In this document: piece by piece, positions 16,162-27,418 of the stretch
How the letters are laid out: every line of letters starts with the position of its first letter
Numbering within the stretch: the first letter of the stretch is position 1
DNA from: Desulfomicrobium escambiense DSM 10707
Lineage (GTDB): Bacteria > Desulfobacterota > Desulfovibrionia > Desulfovibrionales > Desulfomicrobiaceae
Reading direction: 5' to 3'
NCBI RefSeq assembly: GCF_000428825.1
Contig: NZ_AUAR01000001.1
Coordinates: 124,001-188,000 of the forward strand
Length of the DNA: 64,000 nt
Notes under the pieces: generated by a model
Databases searched by the model: none
Told to the model about the DNA's origin: nothing
Seen by the model: only the letters and a program-made list of their open reading frames with translations
Position numbers and translations under genes: made by a program

Positions 16162-17976
16162 TCATGGAGCGAGCAGAATCCGCAGCTGCCGTTCTGCTTC
16201 CTCGCCGGCTTGGCGGAGCGCCTCGTGCAGGACCTTGCCGATGATGCCCTCCGACGGCCACAGGAATGTGCGCTCGGAAGCCGAAGCCGATACCGTCCCG
16301 ACCCGGCCCCGGACGCGCAGGGTCCATTCCAGCCTCGTTTCCACATTCCAGGAAAGGATGTTGGCCGGCGTTGCAATCTCGAAGGCGGTGATGTCGCATT
16401 CGATGCTTTCGGGCGCGGTGCCGCCCAGCCCGGCGAGGACACGGTCCGCGCGGTCCTCAACGATGTGTCCGACAAGCTCGGATACCGGCGGATGCAGCGC
16501 GATGCTGCTCATGAACGTGTCGAAGACCGTGGTCCGCCGGAATTCGGTTTCCTTGCGGTAATCCGTGACGATGACCTTTGCGAGGCGTTCGAGGCCTTGG
16601 TCGCGTTCCGGCGGGGCAATGACGATGTGAACCGGCTCGAAGGGTTCCGGCCGGTTCGGGTCCTGCAGGGGCCACATGGGGGTGTCGAGAGGCGTGGCAT
16701 CGGTCGCGTTCGATGCGTCCCATGCGATCCAGCGTCCCACGATGCCACCGGGGACGGGCCAGACCGCGAAGGCCTTGCCGTCGCCGGTTCCGGCCAGGTC
16801 GACGGCATCCCACGGCGTTCCCCAGAAGGAGGCGGTTGCCGGCGTGCCGAGTTCGAGCGGCGCGGACCATTCGTGGCCCGTCAGCAGCCTGTAGCTGCCG
16901 TTCTGCAGGGCGTGAAAGGCATCCCGGCCGGCCGGTGCGGTATGGGCGCGAAAACCCGTGCTTCCCGCTAGGGACGCCCCCGGTGCGTCCGTGTACATGT
17001 TTCCGCGGAGCAGCAGGACCATCCCCAGCAGAACCGTTCCGCTCTCCGGGTCCACGGCGATCGTACCGGATGAAGATCCCGCGCCGGCGGCCGGAGAGGG
17101 GAGCCGCTGGCCCATGAGGTTCTGGAGCCGCAGTGTCCGGTTGCCGATTCTGAGCTGCCGCGCCACGGGATCCTTTGCCGGGTCCGGCGCGAGTTCCCCG
17201 ATCCGGAGACGGGCGTAATGAGGGTCCGGGGCCTCCAACATGCCGCCCAGGGACGTGAAGTAGGAAATGTGGACGTCTCCATGGGGGCCGGCGGCAAAGG
17301 CGATGGGCCAGGAGTCGAGGCGTCCGGGCAGCCCGATCACGTTCCAGCAGTCGGGATGCGCCTGGCTGGCGAGGACCAGTCGCGAGCCCCGCGTGAACCA
17401 TGGCCAGATGATGCCGGCGCCGTAGCCGCCGAAACCGTAGATATCCATGCGCATGGATGCCCCGAGGTCCGCCCCGTCCACCTCGAAGGCCCAGACCAGC
17501 TCCGGGGCTCCGGGCACGAATCCGGCCCATGACGGGACAATGCCGGTGTCGGCCCAGGGAGCGGGGTCGGATGATGCCCAGGCTCCTTGCTGCAGGACGA
17601 GGTGATCGGAGTCCATGAGTACGTGGAGCGTCCCGTCCCGGTCGGAGGCCCCGTCGATCCGCTCCGGCGAAACATCGCTTCGGACGATTTCCGGTCCGGA
17701 GACGGCGTTGCCGCTTACCGTGACGTGGTAGACGCGTTCCATCCGGCTGGCGGCGACGAGGGCATGGATCCGGCCCGTGGAGTCGGGCACGAGCCTGACC
17801 CTGTCGGTGCCTGTTTCGAAATCGAGTACGTTCAGGACCGGGCCGAGACTGACCGACGGCGGGGCGAGAGAGGGGGGCGGGGCGGCCGCGCACCCCCACA
17901 GGAGCAGCAGGACCCCGCCCAGCAGCAGGGCCCCGACGCGTTTCGCGGCAAGGGTGAAAGGCCTGTCGTCCGACAT
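16162..17976 (-). CDS. Large lipoprotein of unknown function
   Basis: 604 aa from ATG 17976 (GAGGGGG upstream); a TTG at 18003 would add nine residues before the signal. Signal with lipobox LLLLWGC-AAAP (about 22-31). The middle ~400 residues consist of short beta segments with repeated G/D/W motifs (RIHALVAASRMERVYHVTV, HISYFTSLGGM, GTIAVDPESGTVLLGMVLL), suggestive of a beta-propeller-like sensor or binding domain. The last ~150 residues are mixed alpha/beta (LVGHIVEDRADRVLAGLGG... GKVLHEALRQAGEEAERQLR), reminiscent of small lipoprotein domains such as that of the next gene. No family recognised. Confidence 0.65.
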   Translation of the reverse strand: MSDDRPFTLAAKRVGALLLGGVLLLLWGCAAAPPPSLAPPSVSLGPVLNVLDFETGTDRVRLVPDSTGRIHALVAASRMERVYHVTVSGNAVSGPEIVRSDVSPERIDGASDRDGTLHVLMDSDHLVLQQGAWASSDPAPWADTGIVPSWAGFVPGAPELVWAFEVDGADLGASMRMDIYGFGGYGAGIIWPWFTRGSRLVLASQAHPDCWNVIGLPGRLDSWPIAFAAGPHGDVHISYFTSLGGMLEAPDPHYARLRIGELAPDPAKDPVARQLRIGNRTLRLQNLMGQRLPSPAAGAGSSSGTIAVDPESGTVLLGMVLLLRGNMYTDAPGASLAGSTGFRAHTAPAGRDAFHALQNGSYRLLTGHEWSAPLELGTPATASFWGTPWDAVDLAGTGDGKAFAVWPVPGGIVGRWIAWDASNATDATPLDTPMWPLQDPNRPEPFEPVHIVIAPPERDQGLERLAKVIVTDYRKETEFRRTTVFDTFMSSIALHPPVSELVGHIVEDRADRVLAGLGGTAPESIECDITAFEIATPANILSWNVETRLEWTLRVRGRVGTVSASASERTFLWPSEGIIGKVLHEALRQAGEEAERQLRILLAP

Positions 17977-18189
17977 GGGGGCCCCCTCGGGATCACGAGG
18001 CAATACGGACCGACTCCGACATCAGGAAGCGCAACCTTTTCATACCAGTTCGCGCCTCATTGCGCCAGTGCCTCAGAAATGTTTGCCCGTGCCCTCTCGG
18101 AGACATTGCGGACGTAGGCGAGAGCGGCCGCGTGTCCGCTTCAGGGATGGACCGGGTGAGAACCGGAAACGCCGCACGCTTGAAAGGCA

Positions 18190-18996
18190 TCAGGGCCGGC
18201 GTCGAACGTCTGGACTCGTGAACGGCATGGCCAGCATCCTGTGCAGGGAGCGGAATTTTCGCTCCCGGAAGATGTTCAGGCCCAGGGGCATGGCTTCGTG
18301 GCCCCTGGCGGGCTGGTCCTGGTAGGTTGCGAAGAGGCGGTCCCACCAGGGGAAGCAGAAGCCGAAGTTGCGGTTCATCTCCCGGCCGTCGGTGGAGTGG
18401 TGGATGCGGTGCATGTCCGGGGTGACCAGGATGCGCCGCAGGATCCTGTCCGCAGTCAGGGGCAGGAAGAGGTTGGCGTGGTTGAACATGGCCGCGCCGT
18501 TCAGGATGACCTCGAAGGCAAATACGGCCGCGGGCGGCGGGGCCAACAGGGCCACCAGGGCGAGCTTGAAGGCCATGGATGCCATGATTTCCACGGGGTG
18601 GAAACGCACCCCCGTCGAGAAGTCGAAGAAGGTGTCGGCGTGGTGCATTCAGTGCACCCGCCACAGGGGCCGCCAGGCGTGGAAGGCCCGGTGCTGGGCG
18701 TACATGGCCAGGTCCAGGATGAGTATGGTCACGGCGATTTCTGCCGCCGGGATCAGGCCTAGGGCGGGGAAGAGGCCCAGGCCCGCCTCACGCATCGTCG
18801 CCGCCAGGGCCATGGGGGGTACGGGGAAGAGGAGCCGGACAAGGAACGTCGACACGGCCACCAACCCGAGGTTGCCGACCCACCGGATCGTTCTCCCCGC
18901 CTCGGGCGCCCTGCGCGGACGCACCGCCTCCAGGGCGGCCAGCACCGCGGCGGTCAGGACGAAGGCGCCGAGCCTGATGACATTCCCGTTATCCAT
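18190..18996 (-). pseudogene. Fatty acid hydroxylase / sterol desaturase family membrane protein, interrupted by in-frame TGA
   Basis: 269 codons with a TGA at 18651-18649. Both sides are in one frame and together make a complete family member: membrane helices, then the His boxes Q-HRAFH, H-[TGA]-MHH, NHANL and HRIHH that bind the di-iron centre. The TGA replaces the residue after the first His of the HxxHH box, often Arg in the family, so a CGA-to-TGA nonsense mutation is the simplest reading. Selenocysteine is possible but no good SECIS hairpin is seen 16-37 nt downstream. ATG 18996 (AGGAGG upstream) is preferred to ATG 19053. The 3' part alone begins with ATG right after the TGA but lacks half the iron ligands. 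Confidence 0.65.
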
Positions 18997-19130
18997 GAAC
19001 CTCCTGCCGTGGGTCTGCGGCGGGGTGCATCCGTCCGCATATCCCGCGATCATCCGACCCTACAAGGTTCGAGCGCATCTTTCCAGGGGCGCTTCGGCGG
19101 CCTAATGAGGTGATTCGCCGGTTTTCTGCC

Positions 19131-19176
19131 TTGACACGAATGCGGGCCTGGTTAAAAAGTGAGTTATTGATCACTT
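19131..19176 (+). promoter_or_regulatory. Promoter and likely TetR operator of the ABC exporter operon
   Basis: TTGACA at 19131-19136, 16-bp spacer, TAAAAA at 19153-19158. Overlapping and just downstream is the inverted repeat AAGTGA-N8-TCACTT (19157-19176), a typical TetR-family operator placed to block the -10/start region. It is 18 nt before the tetR ATG, implying autoregulation. Confidence 0.65.
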
Positions 19177-19193
19177 ATTTTGTGAGGCTGCGC

Positions 19194-19802
19194 ATGACAC
19201 AGGTTCCCAAATATCTTTCGGCCGAGGAGCGGCGGGCCATGACGGTCAAGACCGTGCTGGAGTTGGCCGCCGTCCGCAACCCGGCCGAGATCACGACCAT
19301 GGCCATCGCCGCGCGCATGGGGTTGTCCCAGGCCGCCGTGTTTCGCCATTTCGCCACCAAGGACGAGGTCTGGCAGACGGTCATGGACTGGGTCTCCGCC
19401 GAACTGCTCGCCCGGGTCCAAGGGGCCGCCGCCGGGGCTGCGGGGCCGCTGGCCGCCCTCGAGGCCGTCTTCATCGCCCACATTGGCTTCGCGGTGGAGT
19501 ATCCGGGCGTGCCGCGCATGCTTTTCGCCGAACTGCCGCGCACCGAGCCGTCGCCGGCCAAGAAGGCCCTGGAGGATCTGCTGCGCACCTACGGCGACCT
19601 GCTCGCCGCGCTGCTGGAGCGGGGCAAGCGGGAAGGGGAGGTGGACGAGAATCTCGATGTGCCCGTGGCCGTAGCCATGTTCATCGGGTCCATCCAGGGC
19701 CTGGTCATCAAGTCCCTTCTCGGCGGCGACATGCGGCACGCCGCGGACGCGGCCTCCCGGACCTTCGAACTCTACCGGCGCGCCGTGAGGAGACTGCCAT
19801 GA
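19194..19802 (+). CDS. TetR-family transcriptional regulator
   Basis: 202 aa. N-terminal HTH (about 15-60: TVLELAAVRNPAEITTMAIAARMG-LSQAAVFRHFATKDEVWQ) and a ligand-binding C-terminal domain. ATG 19194 is chosen (GAGG 7 nt upstream, just past the operator). It overlaps the membrane-fusion protein gene by ATGA, so it heads the exporter operon and likely represses it in the absence of a toxic ligand. Confidence 0.9.
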   Translation: MTQVPKYLSAEERRAMTVKTVLELAAVRNPAEITTMAIAARMGLSQAAVFRHFATKDEVWQTVMDWVSAELLARVQGAAAGAAGPLAALEAVFIAHIGFAVEYPGVPRMLFAELPRTEPSPAKKALEDLLRTYGDLLAALLERGKREGEVDENLDVPVAVAMFIGSIQGLVIKSLLGGDMRHAADAASRTFELYRRAVRRLP

Positions 19803-20989
19803 TCCGAGCCACATCCCGCAAGACCGTCGTCCTGACCGCCATCCTGGGACTCCTTGGGGCCGCCTTCCTTTTTGTCGCGATGCGTTCGGGTCCCCTGGCG
19901 CCCGTGCCCGTGGTCGTGGCCGAGGTGAAGGACATGGCCGTCAGGCCGTCGCTTTTCGGCATCGGCACCGTGGAGGCGCGCTTCACGCACGCCATCGGAC
20001 CCACCGCGGCCGGCCGGGTGCGGATCCTGTCCGTGCACGTGGGCGACAGGGTCGAGGCCGGGCAGGTTCTCGGCGAGATGGATCCGGTGGACCTCGATGA
20101 GCGCCTCGCGGCCCAGAACGCAGCCCTGGACCGGGCTGCCGCGGCCGTGCGGGCCGCCGACGCCCAGGTGGCCGAACTGCGGGCCAGGGCGACCTATGCC
20201 CGGTCCCAGGCCGGCCGTTTCGAATCCCTGGCCGAGTCCGGGGCCGTCAGCCGCGATTCCCTGGAAGCCCGCCGGCAGGAATTCGCCGTGGCCGAGAGCG
20301 GCCTGGCCGCAGCCCTGGCGTCCGCCGAGTCTGCCAGGCACGAGCACGAGCGGCTGCGCTCCGAAGGCGAGGGGATTGCGCGGCAGCGGGACACGGTCCG
20401 GCTGGTCTCACCCGCGTCCGGGCTGGTCACGCGCCGCCTGGCCGATCCCGGCACGACGGTCGTGGCCGGTCAGGCCGTGCTGGAGGTCATCGACCCCGAC
20501 AGTCTGTGGGTCAACGCCCGTTTCGATCAACTCCGGGCCGCCGGTCTCGGGGCCGGTCTCCCCGCCCGCCTCGTGCTGCGATCGCGGGCGGGCGAGGTCC
20601 TGCCGGGCAGGGTCCTGCGCGTGGAACCCGTGGCCGATTCCGTGACCGAGGAACTGCTGGCCAAGGTCGTTTTCGAGCACTTGCCCGACCCGTTGCCGCC
20701 CGTGGGCGAACTCGTCGAGGTCACGGTTGACCTTCCGGCTCTGCCGCCAGCCCCGACCATCCCCGGCAGCAGCGTTCAGCGTGATGGTCAGACCCTCGGC
20801 GTCTGGCTGGCGGAAAACGGCGAGATCCGCTTCGCCCCCGTGGAACTCGGCCCCGGCGACCTCGACGGCATGGTCCAGGTCCGTTCGGGCCTGCGATCCG
20901 GCCAGCAGGTCGTCTCCCACAGCAAATCCCCGCTGACGGCTCGCAGTTCCATCAGGATCGTCGACCGCATCGAAGGGGGGGCGAAATGA
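19799..20989 (+). CDS. HlyD/DevB-type periplasmic adaptor (membrane fusion protein)
   Basis: 396 aa. N-terminal membrane anchor (about 9-28, VVLTAILGLLGAAFLFVAM), biotinyl-lipoyl half-motifs (GRVRILSVHVGDRVEAGQVLGEMD near 75-98 and LVSPASGLVTRRLADPGTTVVAGQAVLEV near 200-230), a coiled-coil hairpin between them (about 105-195) and a beta-barrel domain. Coupled by ATGA overlaps to tetR and to the permease. Links the ABC pump to an outer-membrane channel not found here. Confidence 0.88.
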   Translation: MIRATSRKTVVLTAILGLLGAAFLFVAMRSGPLAPVPVVVAEVKDMAVRPSLFGIGTVEARFTHAIGPTAAGRVRILSVHVGDRVEAGQVLGEMDPVDLDERLAAQNAALDRAAAAVRAADAQVAELRARATYARSQAGRFESLAESGAVSRDSLEARRQEFAVAESGLAAALASAESARHEHERLRSEGEGIARQRDTVRLVSPASGLVTRRLADPGTTVVAGQAVLEVIDPDSLWVNARFDQLRAAGLGAGLPARLVLRSRAGEVLPGRVLRVEPVADSVTEELLAKVVFEHLPDPLPPVGELVEVTVDLPALPPAPTIPGSSVQRDGQTLGVWLAENGEIRFAPVELGPGDLDGMVQVRSGLRSGQQVVSHSKSPLTARSSIRIVDRIEGGAK

Positions 20990-22185
20990 TCAGCCTGGCC
21001 GGACGCGACATCCTGCACTCCTGGGGCAAGTTCGTGTTCACCGGCATGGGCCTCGGCCTGCTCATCGGCGTCACCCTGTCCATGGCCGGCATCTACCGAG
21101 GCCTGGTCGAGGACGCCACCATGCTCCTGGACAACAGCCGCGCCGACCTGTGGGTCGTCCAGCAGGACACCCTGGGCCCCTACGCCGAGTCCTCGACCAT
21201 CCCCGACGACGTCTACCGCTCCATCCTGGCCATGGAGGGCGTGACCAAGGCCTCCAACGTGACCTACCTGACCATGCAGGTTCGCCACGACGGCGGCGAC
21301 GTACGCGCCATGGTCGTCGGCGTGGTTCCCGGCGGCCCCGGCGAGCCGGGCCAGCCGACCTTCCTGACCGCCGGCCGGCACATCACCCGCGGCCACTACG
21401 AGGCCGTGGCCGATGTCAAGACGGGCTTTCGCCTCGGCCAGGAGATCCGCATCCGCCGCAACGTCTTCACCGTGGTCGGCCTGACGCGCCGCGCCGTGTC
21501 CTCAGGCGGGGACCCCATGGTCTTCATCCCGCTGAAGGACGCCCAGGAGGCCCAGTTCCTGAAGGACAACGACGCCATCGTCCGGTCGCGCCGCCGCACC
21601 GCGGAAAATCCGGCCTTCAACCGGCCCGTGCCCGGCCTTCTGGACGCCGTCATCGCCTCCCAGTCTGCCAATGCCAACGTCAACGCCGTCCTCGTGCGCC
21701 TCGCCCCGGGACGTCCGCCAGGCGACGTGGCCGCGGACATCCGGCGCTGGACCCGTCTGGAGGTCTACACCCGGACCCAGATGGAGGAGATCCTGGTCCA
21801 AAAGCTCGTGGCCACCTCGGCCCGGCAGATCGGCATGTTCCTCGTCATCCTGTCCGTGGTCAGCGCAGCCATCGTCGCCTTCATCATCTACACCCTGACC
21901 CTGGGCAAGATCCGCGAGATCGCCGTGCTGAAGCTCATCGGCACTCGCAACCGGACCATCGCCGCCATGATCCTGCAGCAGGCCATGGGCCTGGGACTCA
22001 TCGGCTTCGTCGTCGGCAAGATCGCGGCCACCCTGTGGGCGCCCATCTTCCCCAAATACGTGCTCCTGCTCCCCGGCGACGCGGCGCGCGGTTTCGCCGC
22101 CGTCATGGTCATATGCGCCCTGGCCAGCGTCATGGCCATCCGCGCGGCCCTCAAGGTCGATCCGGCCGAGGCCATAGGAGGCTGA
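20986..22185 (+). CDS. ABC transporter permease, FtsX/MacB (DevC) type
   Basis: 399 aa. One N-terminal helix (about 15-40), a large extracytoplasmic MacB-like domain (about 45-275), then three helices (about 280-305, 325-350, 365-385) as in the four-TM FtsX/MacB fold. Unlike MacB it carries no fused ATPase; that is the next gene. Overlaps the adaptor gene by 4 nt. Drives substrate from the periplasm outward by mechanotransmission in characterised relatives. Confidence 0.87.
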   Translation: MISLAGRDILHSWGKFVFTGMGLGLLIGVTLSMAGIYRGLVEDATMLLDNSRADLWVVQQDTLGPYAESSTIPDDVYRSILAMEGVTKASNVTYLTMQVRHDGGDVRAMVVGVVPGGPGEPGQPTFLTAGRHITRGHYEAVADVKTGFRLGQEIRIRRNVFTVVGLTRRAVSSGGDPMVFIPLKDAQEAQFLKDNDAIVRSRRRTAENPAFNRPVPGLLDAVIASQSANANVNAVLVRLAPGRPPGDVAADIRRWTRLEVYTRTQMEEILVQKLVATSARQIGMFLVILSVVSAAIVAFIIYTLTLGKIREIAVLKLIGTRNRTIAAMILQQAMGLGLIGFVVGKIAATLWAPIFPKYVLLLPGDAARGFAAVMVICALASVMAIRAALKVDPAEAIGG

Positions 22186-22187
22186 AC

Positions 22188-22892
22188 ATGACCACGGGCA
22201 TCCGCATCGAAGACGTGCGCAAGCGCTACGGTCACGGCGACACGGCCGTGGACGCCCTCAAAGGCGTGGACATGGAGGTCGCCCCCGGCGAAGTGGTGGG
22301 ACTCATCGGCCCTTCGGGCTCGGGCAAGACCACGCTCCTCAAGTGCCTTGGCGCGGTCATCGAGCCCACGGGCGGCAGGATGACCCTGGGCGACGACCTC
22401 ATCTACGACCACGGCTGGAAAATTCCCGACCTGCGCGCCCTGCGCCGCGACAAGATCGGGTTCATCTTTCAGGCGCCCTATCTCATCCCCTTTCTCGACG
22501 TCACCGACAACGTGGCGCTGTTGCCCATGCTCTCGGGCCTGCCCAACTCCCAGGCCCGCTCTCGGGCCCGCGAACTCCTGGAGGCCCTGGACGTCGGACA
22601 CCGCGCCCAGGCCATGCCGTCACAGCTCTCGGGCGGGGAGCAGCAACGCGTGGCCATCGCCCGCGCCCTGGTCAACCGGCCGCCGGTCATCCTGGCCGAC
22701 GAGCCCACCGCACCCCTGGACAGCGAACGCGCCTTGGCCGTGATCCGCATCCTGAACCGCATGGCCGCGCAGTTCGAGACCGCCATCATCGTCGTCACCC
22801 ACGACGAGAAGATCATCCCGACGTTCCGCCGGCTCTACCAGATCCGTGACGGGCGTACCCACGAGCAGGTCGGGGATGGGAGAGAGGTGTGA
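22188..22892 (+). CDS. ABC transporter ATP-binding protein (DevA/LolD type)
   Basis: 234 aa. Walker [10 protein letters not shown] (about 40-48), Q-loop [11 protein letters not shown], signature [15 protein letters not shown], Walker [15 protein letters not shown] (Ala in the usual 'TSALD' position), H-loop [14 protein letters not shown] 6 nt before ATG 22188. Last gene of the tetR-adaptor-permease-ATPase operon. Confidence 0.92.
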   Translation: MTTGIRIEDVRKRYGHGDTAVDALKGVDMEVAPGEVVGLIGPSGSGKTTLLKCLGAVIEPTGGRMTLGDDLIYDHGWKIPDLRALRRDKIGFIFQAPYLIPFLDVTDNVALLPMLSGLPNSQARSRARELLEALDVGHRAQAMPSQLSGGEQQRVAIARALVNRPPVILADEPTAPLDSERALAVIRILNRMAAQFETAIIVVTHDEKIIPTFRRLYQIRDGRTHEQVGDGREV

Positions 22893-23002
22893 GGGAGGGG
22901 AAGAAGAGATGCGGGGCGCTGGCCCTTGACCCGTTTATGGGGTAGGTGATGAGGCCCGGGTGGCGGGACCGCCTGGGAGGAACGTAATCGAAGGAGAAAT
23001 GT

Positions 23003-23593
23003 ATGGCCGATCAATGTGGACTTATGGATTTGACTGAAGAGGATGTTTTGGACGCCATGCGTTCCATGCAGGGTTACGTGGACATCACGCCCGGAACCTT
23101 TCGGGAGATATACGAGCTGGCGTACGACCTGGCCCTGAAGCGCGTCCGGGCCCTGGGCAGGGCGGACGAGATCATGTCCTCGCCCGTGCACTGTCTGGAG
23201 AAGGGCATGAAGGCCCCGGAAGCGGCCGCGCGCATGGCCAGCCTTGGCGTCAGCGGCGCGCCCGTGCTCGACGGCCAGGGGCGGGTCTGCGGCGTGGTTT
23301 CGGAAAAGGATTTCCTGCGCCGGATGGGGCTGCCAGGCACGGCCACCTTCATGGCCGTGGTCTCCACCTGCCTGAACACGCCGGGCTGCATGGTCGCGGA
23401 CCTGCGCGGGCTCCTCGTGGACGACCTCATGACCAGCCCGCCCGTGGTCGCCTCCCGCGAGACGCCGGTGTCCGAGATATCGGAACTGTTCGCCAGGCAT
23501 TCCATCAACCGTCTGCCCATCTGCGACGGCGACGGCCGCCCCGAGGGCATCGTGACCCGGACCGACCTCGTCGGCGCCATGTGCGGGAGGTAG
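23003..23593 (+). CDS. Two-CBS-domain protein
   Basis: 196 aa. An ~50-residue N-terminal helix region precedes two CBS motifs (about 56-115, ADEIMSSPVHCLEKG...VCGVVSEKDFL; and about 138-192, VDDLMTSPPVVASRE...PEGIVTRTDLV) forming a Bateman module that usually binds adenine nucleotides. The 3' end overlaps the ribosome site of the HPP membrane protein, so the two are coupled; CBS-HPP pairing (separate or fused) is common. Confidence 0.88.
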   Translation: MADQCGLMDLTEEDVLDAMRSMQGYVDITPGTFREIYELAYDLALKRVRALGRADEIMSSPVHCLEKGMKAPEAAARMASLGVSGAPVLDGQGRVCGVVSEKDFLRRMGLPGTATFMAVVSTCLNTPGCMVADLRGLLVDDLMTSPPVVASRETPVSEISELFARHSINRLPICDGDGRPEGIVTRTDLVGAMCGR

Positions 23594-23595
23594 GC

Positions 23596-24132
23596 GTGGA
23601 ATACTTCAGAAAAATGCGCGGCACGACCCAAAGCCCGCCGCGGGTCGGGAATGCCGAGGTGGTCTGGTCCTGGGTCGGGGCCTTTCTGGGCATCGCCCTG
23701 GTGGGGCTCATCGGCGCGGCCTTCGTCGACAGGCTGGGCCAGGGCCTCCTGATCGGCTCCTTCGGCGCCACGGCCGTCCTCGTCTACGGCGCCGTGCGCA
23801 GCCCCCTGGCCCAGCCGAGAAATGTGCTCGGGGGGCATGTCATCTCCGCCCTGATCGGTGTGTGCGCATTCCAGCTCTTCGGGGACGCCGTCTGGCTGGC
23901 CGCGGCCGTGGCGGTCTCCACGGCCATCGCGGCCATGCACGTGACCAAGACCCTGCACCCGCCCGGAGGGGCTACGGCGCTCATTGCCGTCATCGGCGGC
24001 GACTCGGTGCACGGCCTGGGCTATATGTACGCCCTCGTGCCCGTGGGCTTCGGGGCGGCGGTGCTCCTGGCCGTGGCCGTGCTCGTCAACAACATCCCCA
24101 AAAGCCGGCGCTACCCCGAGTTCTGGTTCTAG
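23596..24132 (+). CDS. HPP-family integral membrane protein
   Basis: 178 aa, about four to five helices with the family motif [11 protein letters not shown] around residues 115-125 that gives the family its name. GTG 23596 is preferred: GGGAGG lies 6 nt upstream; GTG 23581 would overlap the CBS gene and lacks a ribosome site. Some HPP proteins have been linked to nitrite transport; the downstream hcp gene makes a nitrogen-oxide link plausible but unproven. Confidence 0.85.
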   Translation: MEYFRKMRGTTQSPPRVGNAEVVWSWVGAFLGIALVGLIGAAFVDRLGQGLLIGSFGATAVLVYGAVRSPLAQPRNVLGGHVISALIGVCAFQLFGDAVWLAAAVAVSTAIAAMHVTKTLHPPGGATALIAVIGGDSVHGLGYMYALVPVGFGAAVLLAVAVLVNNIPKSRRYPEFWF

Positions 24133-24244
24133 CTGCCGAGCGGCATCGTTGCGGCAAAAACGGCTGGAATATTCCTGTAGGCCATGGTACGAGGGGGGGC
24201 ATTTTCGTCGATGTCACCGGCAACCTGAAAAAAGGAGGAAAACC

Positions 24245-25906
24245 ATGTTCTGTTTTCAGTGTCAGGAAACGGCCAAGAATACCGGCTGCACCATCAAGGG
24301 CGTGTGCGGAAAACCGGAGGAGACGGCCAACCTGCAAGATCTTCTGATTTTCGTGCTGCGCGGCATCGCCGTGTACGGGGAACGCCTGAAAGAACTGGGG
24401 CAGCCCGACCGCTCCAATGACGACTTCGTCCTGCAGGGCCTCTTTGCCACCATCACCAACGCCAACTGGGACGACGCGCGCTTCACGGCCATGATCCAGG
24501 AGGGCCTGGCCCGCCGCGACAAGCTCAGAAGCGCCTTCCTGGCCGCCTACAAGGCCAAGAACGGCAAGGACTTCAGTGAACCCCTGCCCGAGGCCGCCAC
24601 GTGGAGCGCGCCTTCGTCGGCCTTTGCCGAAAAGGCCAAAACCGTCGGCATCATGGCCACGGAGAACGAGGATGTGCGCTCTCTGCGCGAGTTCCTGATC
24701 ATCGGCCTGAAGGGCATCGCCGCCTACGCCGAGCACGCCGCGGTGCTGGGCTTCCGCAAGGCCGAGATCGACGACTTCATGCTGGAGGCCCTGGCCTCGA
24801 CCACCAAGAACCTGTCCGTGGACGAGATGGTCGGCCTGGTCATGAAGGCCGGACAGGTGGCGGTCACGACCATGGCCCTGCTGGACGAGGCCAATACGAG
24901 CACCTACGGCCACCCCGAGATCACCCATGTCAATATCGGCGTGGGCGCGAACCCGGGCATCCTCATCAGCGGCCATGACTTGAAGGACATGGAGGAACTG
25001 CTCAAGCAGACCGATGGCACGGGCGTGGACGTCTACACCCACGGCGAGATGCTCCCGGCCAACTACTACCCGGCCTTCAAGAAGTTCAAGCACTTCATCG
25101 GCAACTACGGAGGGTCCTGGTGGCACCAGAACCCCGAGTTCGAGGCCTTCAATGGTCCCATCCTGCTGACCACCAACTGCCTGGTGCCGCTGAAGAAGGA
25201 AAACACGTACCTCGGCCGCCTCTACACCACGGGCGTGGTCGGCTACGAGGGCGCCACGCACATCCCGGACCGCCCGGCCGGCGGGGCCAAGGACTTCTCA
25301 GGCCTTATCGCCCAGGCCAAGAAATGCGCGCCGCCCACGGAACTGGAAAAGGGCACCATCGTCGGCGGCTTCGCCCACCATCAGGTCATGGCCCTGGCCG
25401 ACAAGGTGGTGGAGGCCGTCAAGTCCGGCGCCATCAAGCGCTTCGTGGTCATGGCCGGCTGCGACGGCCGCCAGAAGTCCCGCGAGTACTTCACCCAGGT
25501 GGCGGAGGCCCTGCCCAAGGATACAGTCATCCTTACGGCCGGGTGCGCCAAGTACCGCTACAACAAGCTGAACCTCGGCGACATCGGCGGCATCCCGCGC
25601 GTGCTGGACGCCGGCCAGTGCAACGATTCCTACTCCCTGGCCGTCATTGCCCTGAAGCTCAAGGAGGTCTTCGGCCTGGACGACATCAACAAGCTGCCCG
25701 TGTCCTACGACATCGCCTGGTACGAGCAGAAGGCCGTGGCCGTGCTCCTGGCCCTGCTGTTCCTCGGCGTGAAGGGCATCCGCCTCGGGCCCACGCTGCC
25801 GGGCTTCCTGTCCCCGAACGTGGCCAAGGTCGTCATCGAGAAGTTCGACCTCAAGCCCACCGGCACGGTGCAGGACGACATCGCGGCCATGATGGCCGGG
25901 AAATAG
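24245..25906 (+). CDS. hcp: Hydroxylamine reductase / hybrid-cluster protein
   Basis: 553 aa, the size of class I Hcp from Desulfovibrio. N-terminal cysteines C3-x2-C6-x8-C15-x5-C21 bind the cubane cluster with the spacing of strict anaerobes. Later cysteines in [24 protein letters not shown] and GQCNDSYS provide hybrid-cluster ligands. Hcp acts on NO/hydroxylamine under nitrosative stress. A GGAGG follows an A-run immediately upstream. No hcr reductase gene is adjacent. In sulfate reducers hcp is commonly controlled by HcpR; I could not point to a convincing site in the 112 bp upstream. Confidence 0.96.
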   Translation: MFCFQCQETAKNTGCTIKGVCGKPEETANLQDLLIFVLRGIAVYGERLKELGQPDRSNDDFVLQGLFATITNANWDDARFTAMIQEGLARRDKLRSAFLAAYKAKNGKDFSEPLPEAATWSAPSSAFAEKAKTVGIMATENEDVRSLREFLIIGLKGIAAYAEHAAVLGFRKAEIDDFMLEALASTTKNLSVDEMVGLVMKAGQVAVTTMALLDEANTSTYGHPEITHVNIGVGANPGILISGHDLKDMEELLKQTDGTGVDVYTHGEMLPANYYPAFKKFKHFIGNYGGSWWHQNPEFEAFNGPILLTTNCLVPLKKENTYLGRLYTTGVVGYEGATHIPDRPAGGAKDFSGLIAQAKKCAPPTELEKGTIVGGFAHHQVMALADKVVEAVKSGAIKRFVVMAGCDGRQKSREYFTQVAEALPKDTVILTAGCAKYRYNKLNLGDIGGIPRVLDAGQCNDSYSLAVIALKLKEVFGLDDINKLPVSYDIAWYEQKAVAVLLALLFLGVKGIRLGPTLPGFLSPNVAKVVIEKFDLKPTGTVQDDIAAMMAGK

Positions 25907-25910
25907 GAAA

Positions 25911-25930
25911 AGGGGGGCTTCGGTCCCCCT
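25911..25930 (+). terminator. Hairpin after hcp
   Basis: AGGGGGG stem capped by a CUUCGG tetraloop and closed by TCCCCCT, 5 nt after the hcp stop. Very stable, but no T tract follows, so it may stabilise the 3' end as much as terminate. Confidence 0.55.
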
Positions 25931-26066
25931 AGTTCATGCCGTTTCGCCGGAGCCCTCTCGTTGCCGGTCTTTCCGTAACGTCCCGATATTGTCTTGGCGG
26001 GCGGAAGCCTCTGAGGTAGGAAGTTCAACGCAGCCGGTGCATCGTTCAGGGCTGCCGGAAAACCTC

Positions 26067-27404
<1,338 letters not shown>

Positions 27405-27418
27405 TTTTTCCTTTTCGG

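Noticed and set aside
17993-18664. Minus-strand frame overlapping the hydroxylase 3' half
   Set aside because: It reads the hydroxylase gene in the wrong frame; Pro/Arg/Gly-rich with no motifs.
18190-18996. Treating the TGA in the fatty-acid hydroxylase as selenocysteine
   Set aside because: No hairpin with a G-containing loop at 16-37 nt after the TGA; the position is often Arg in the family. Kept only as an alternative.
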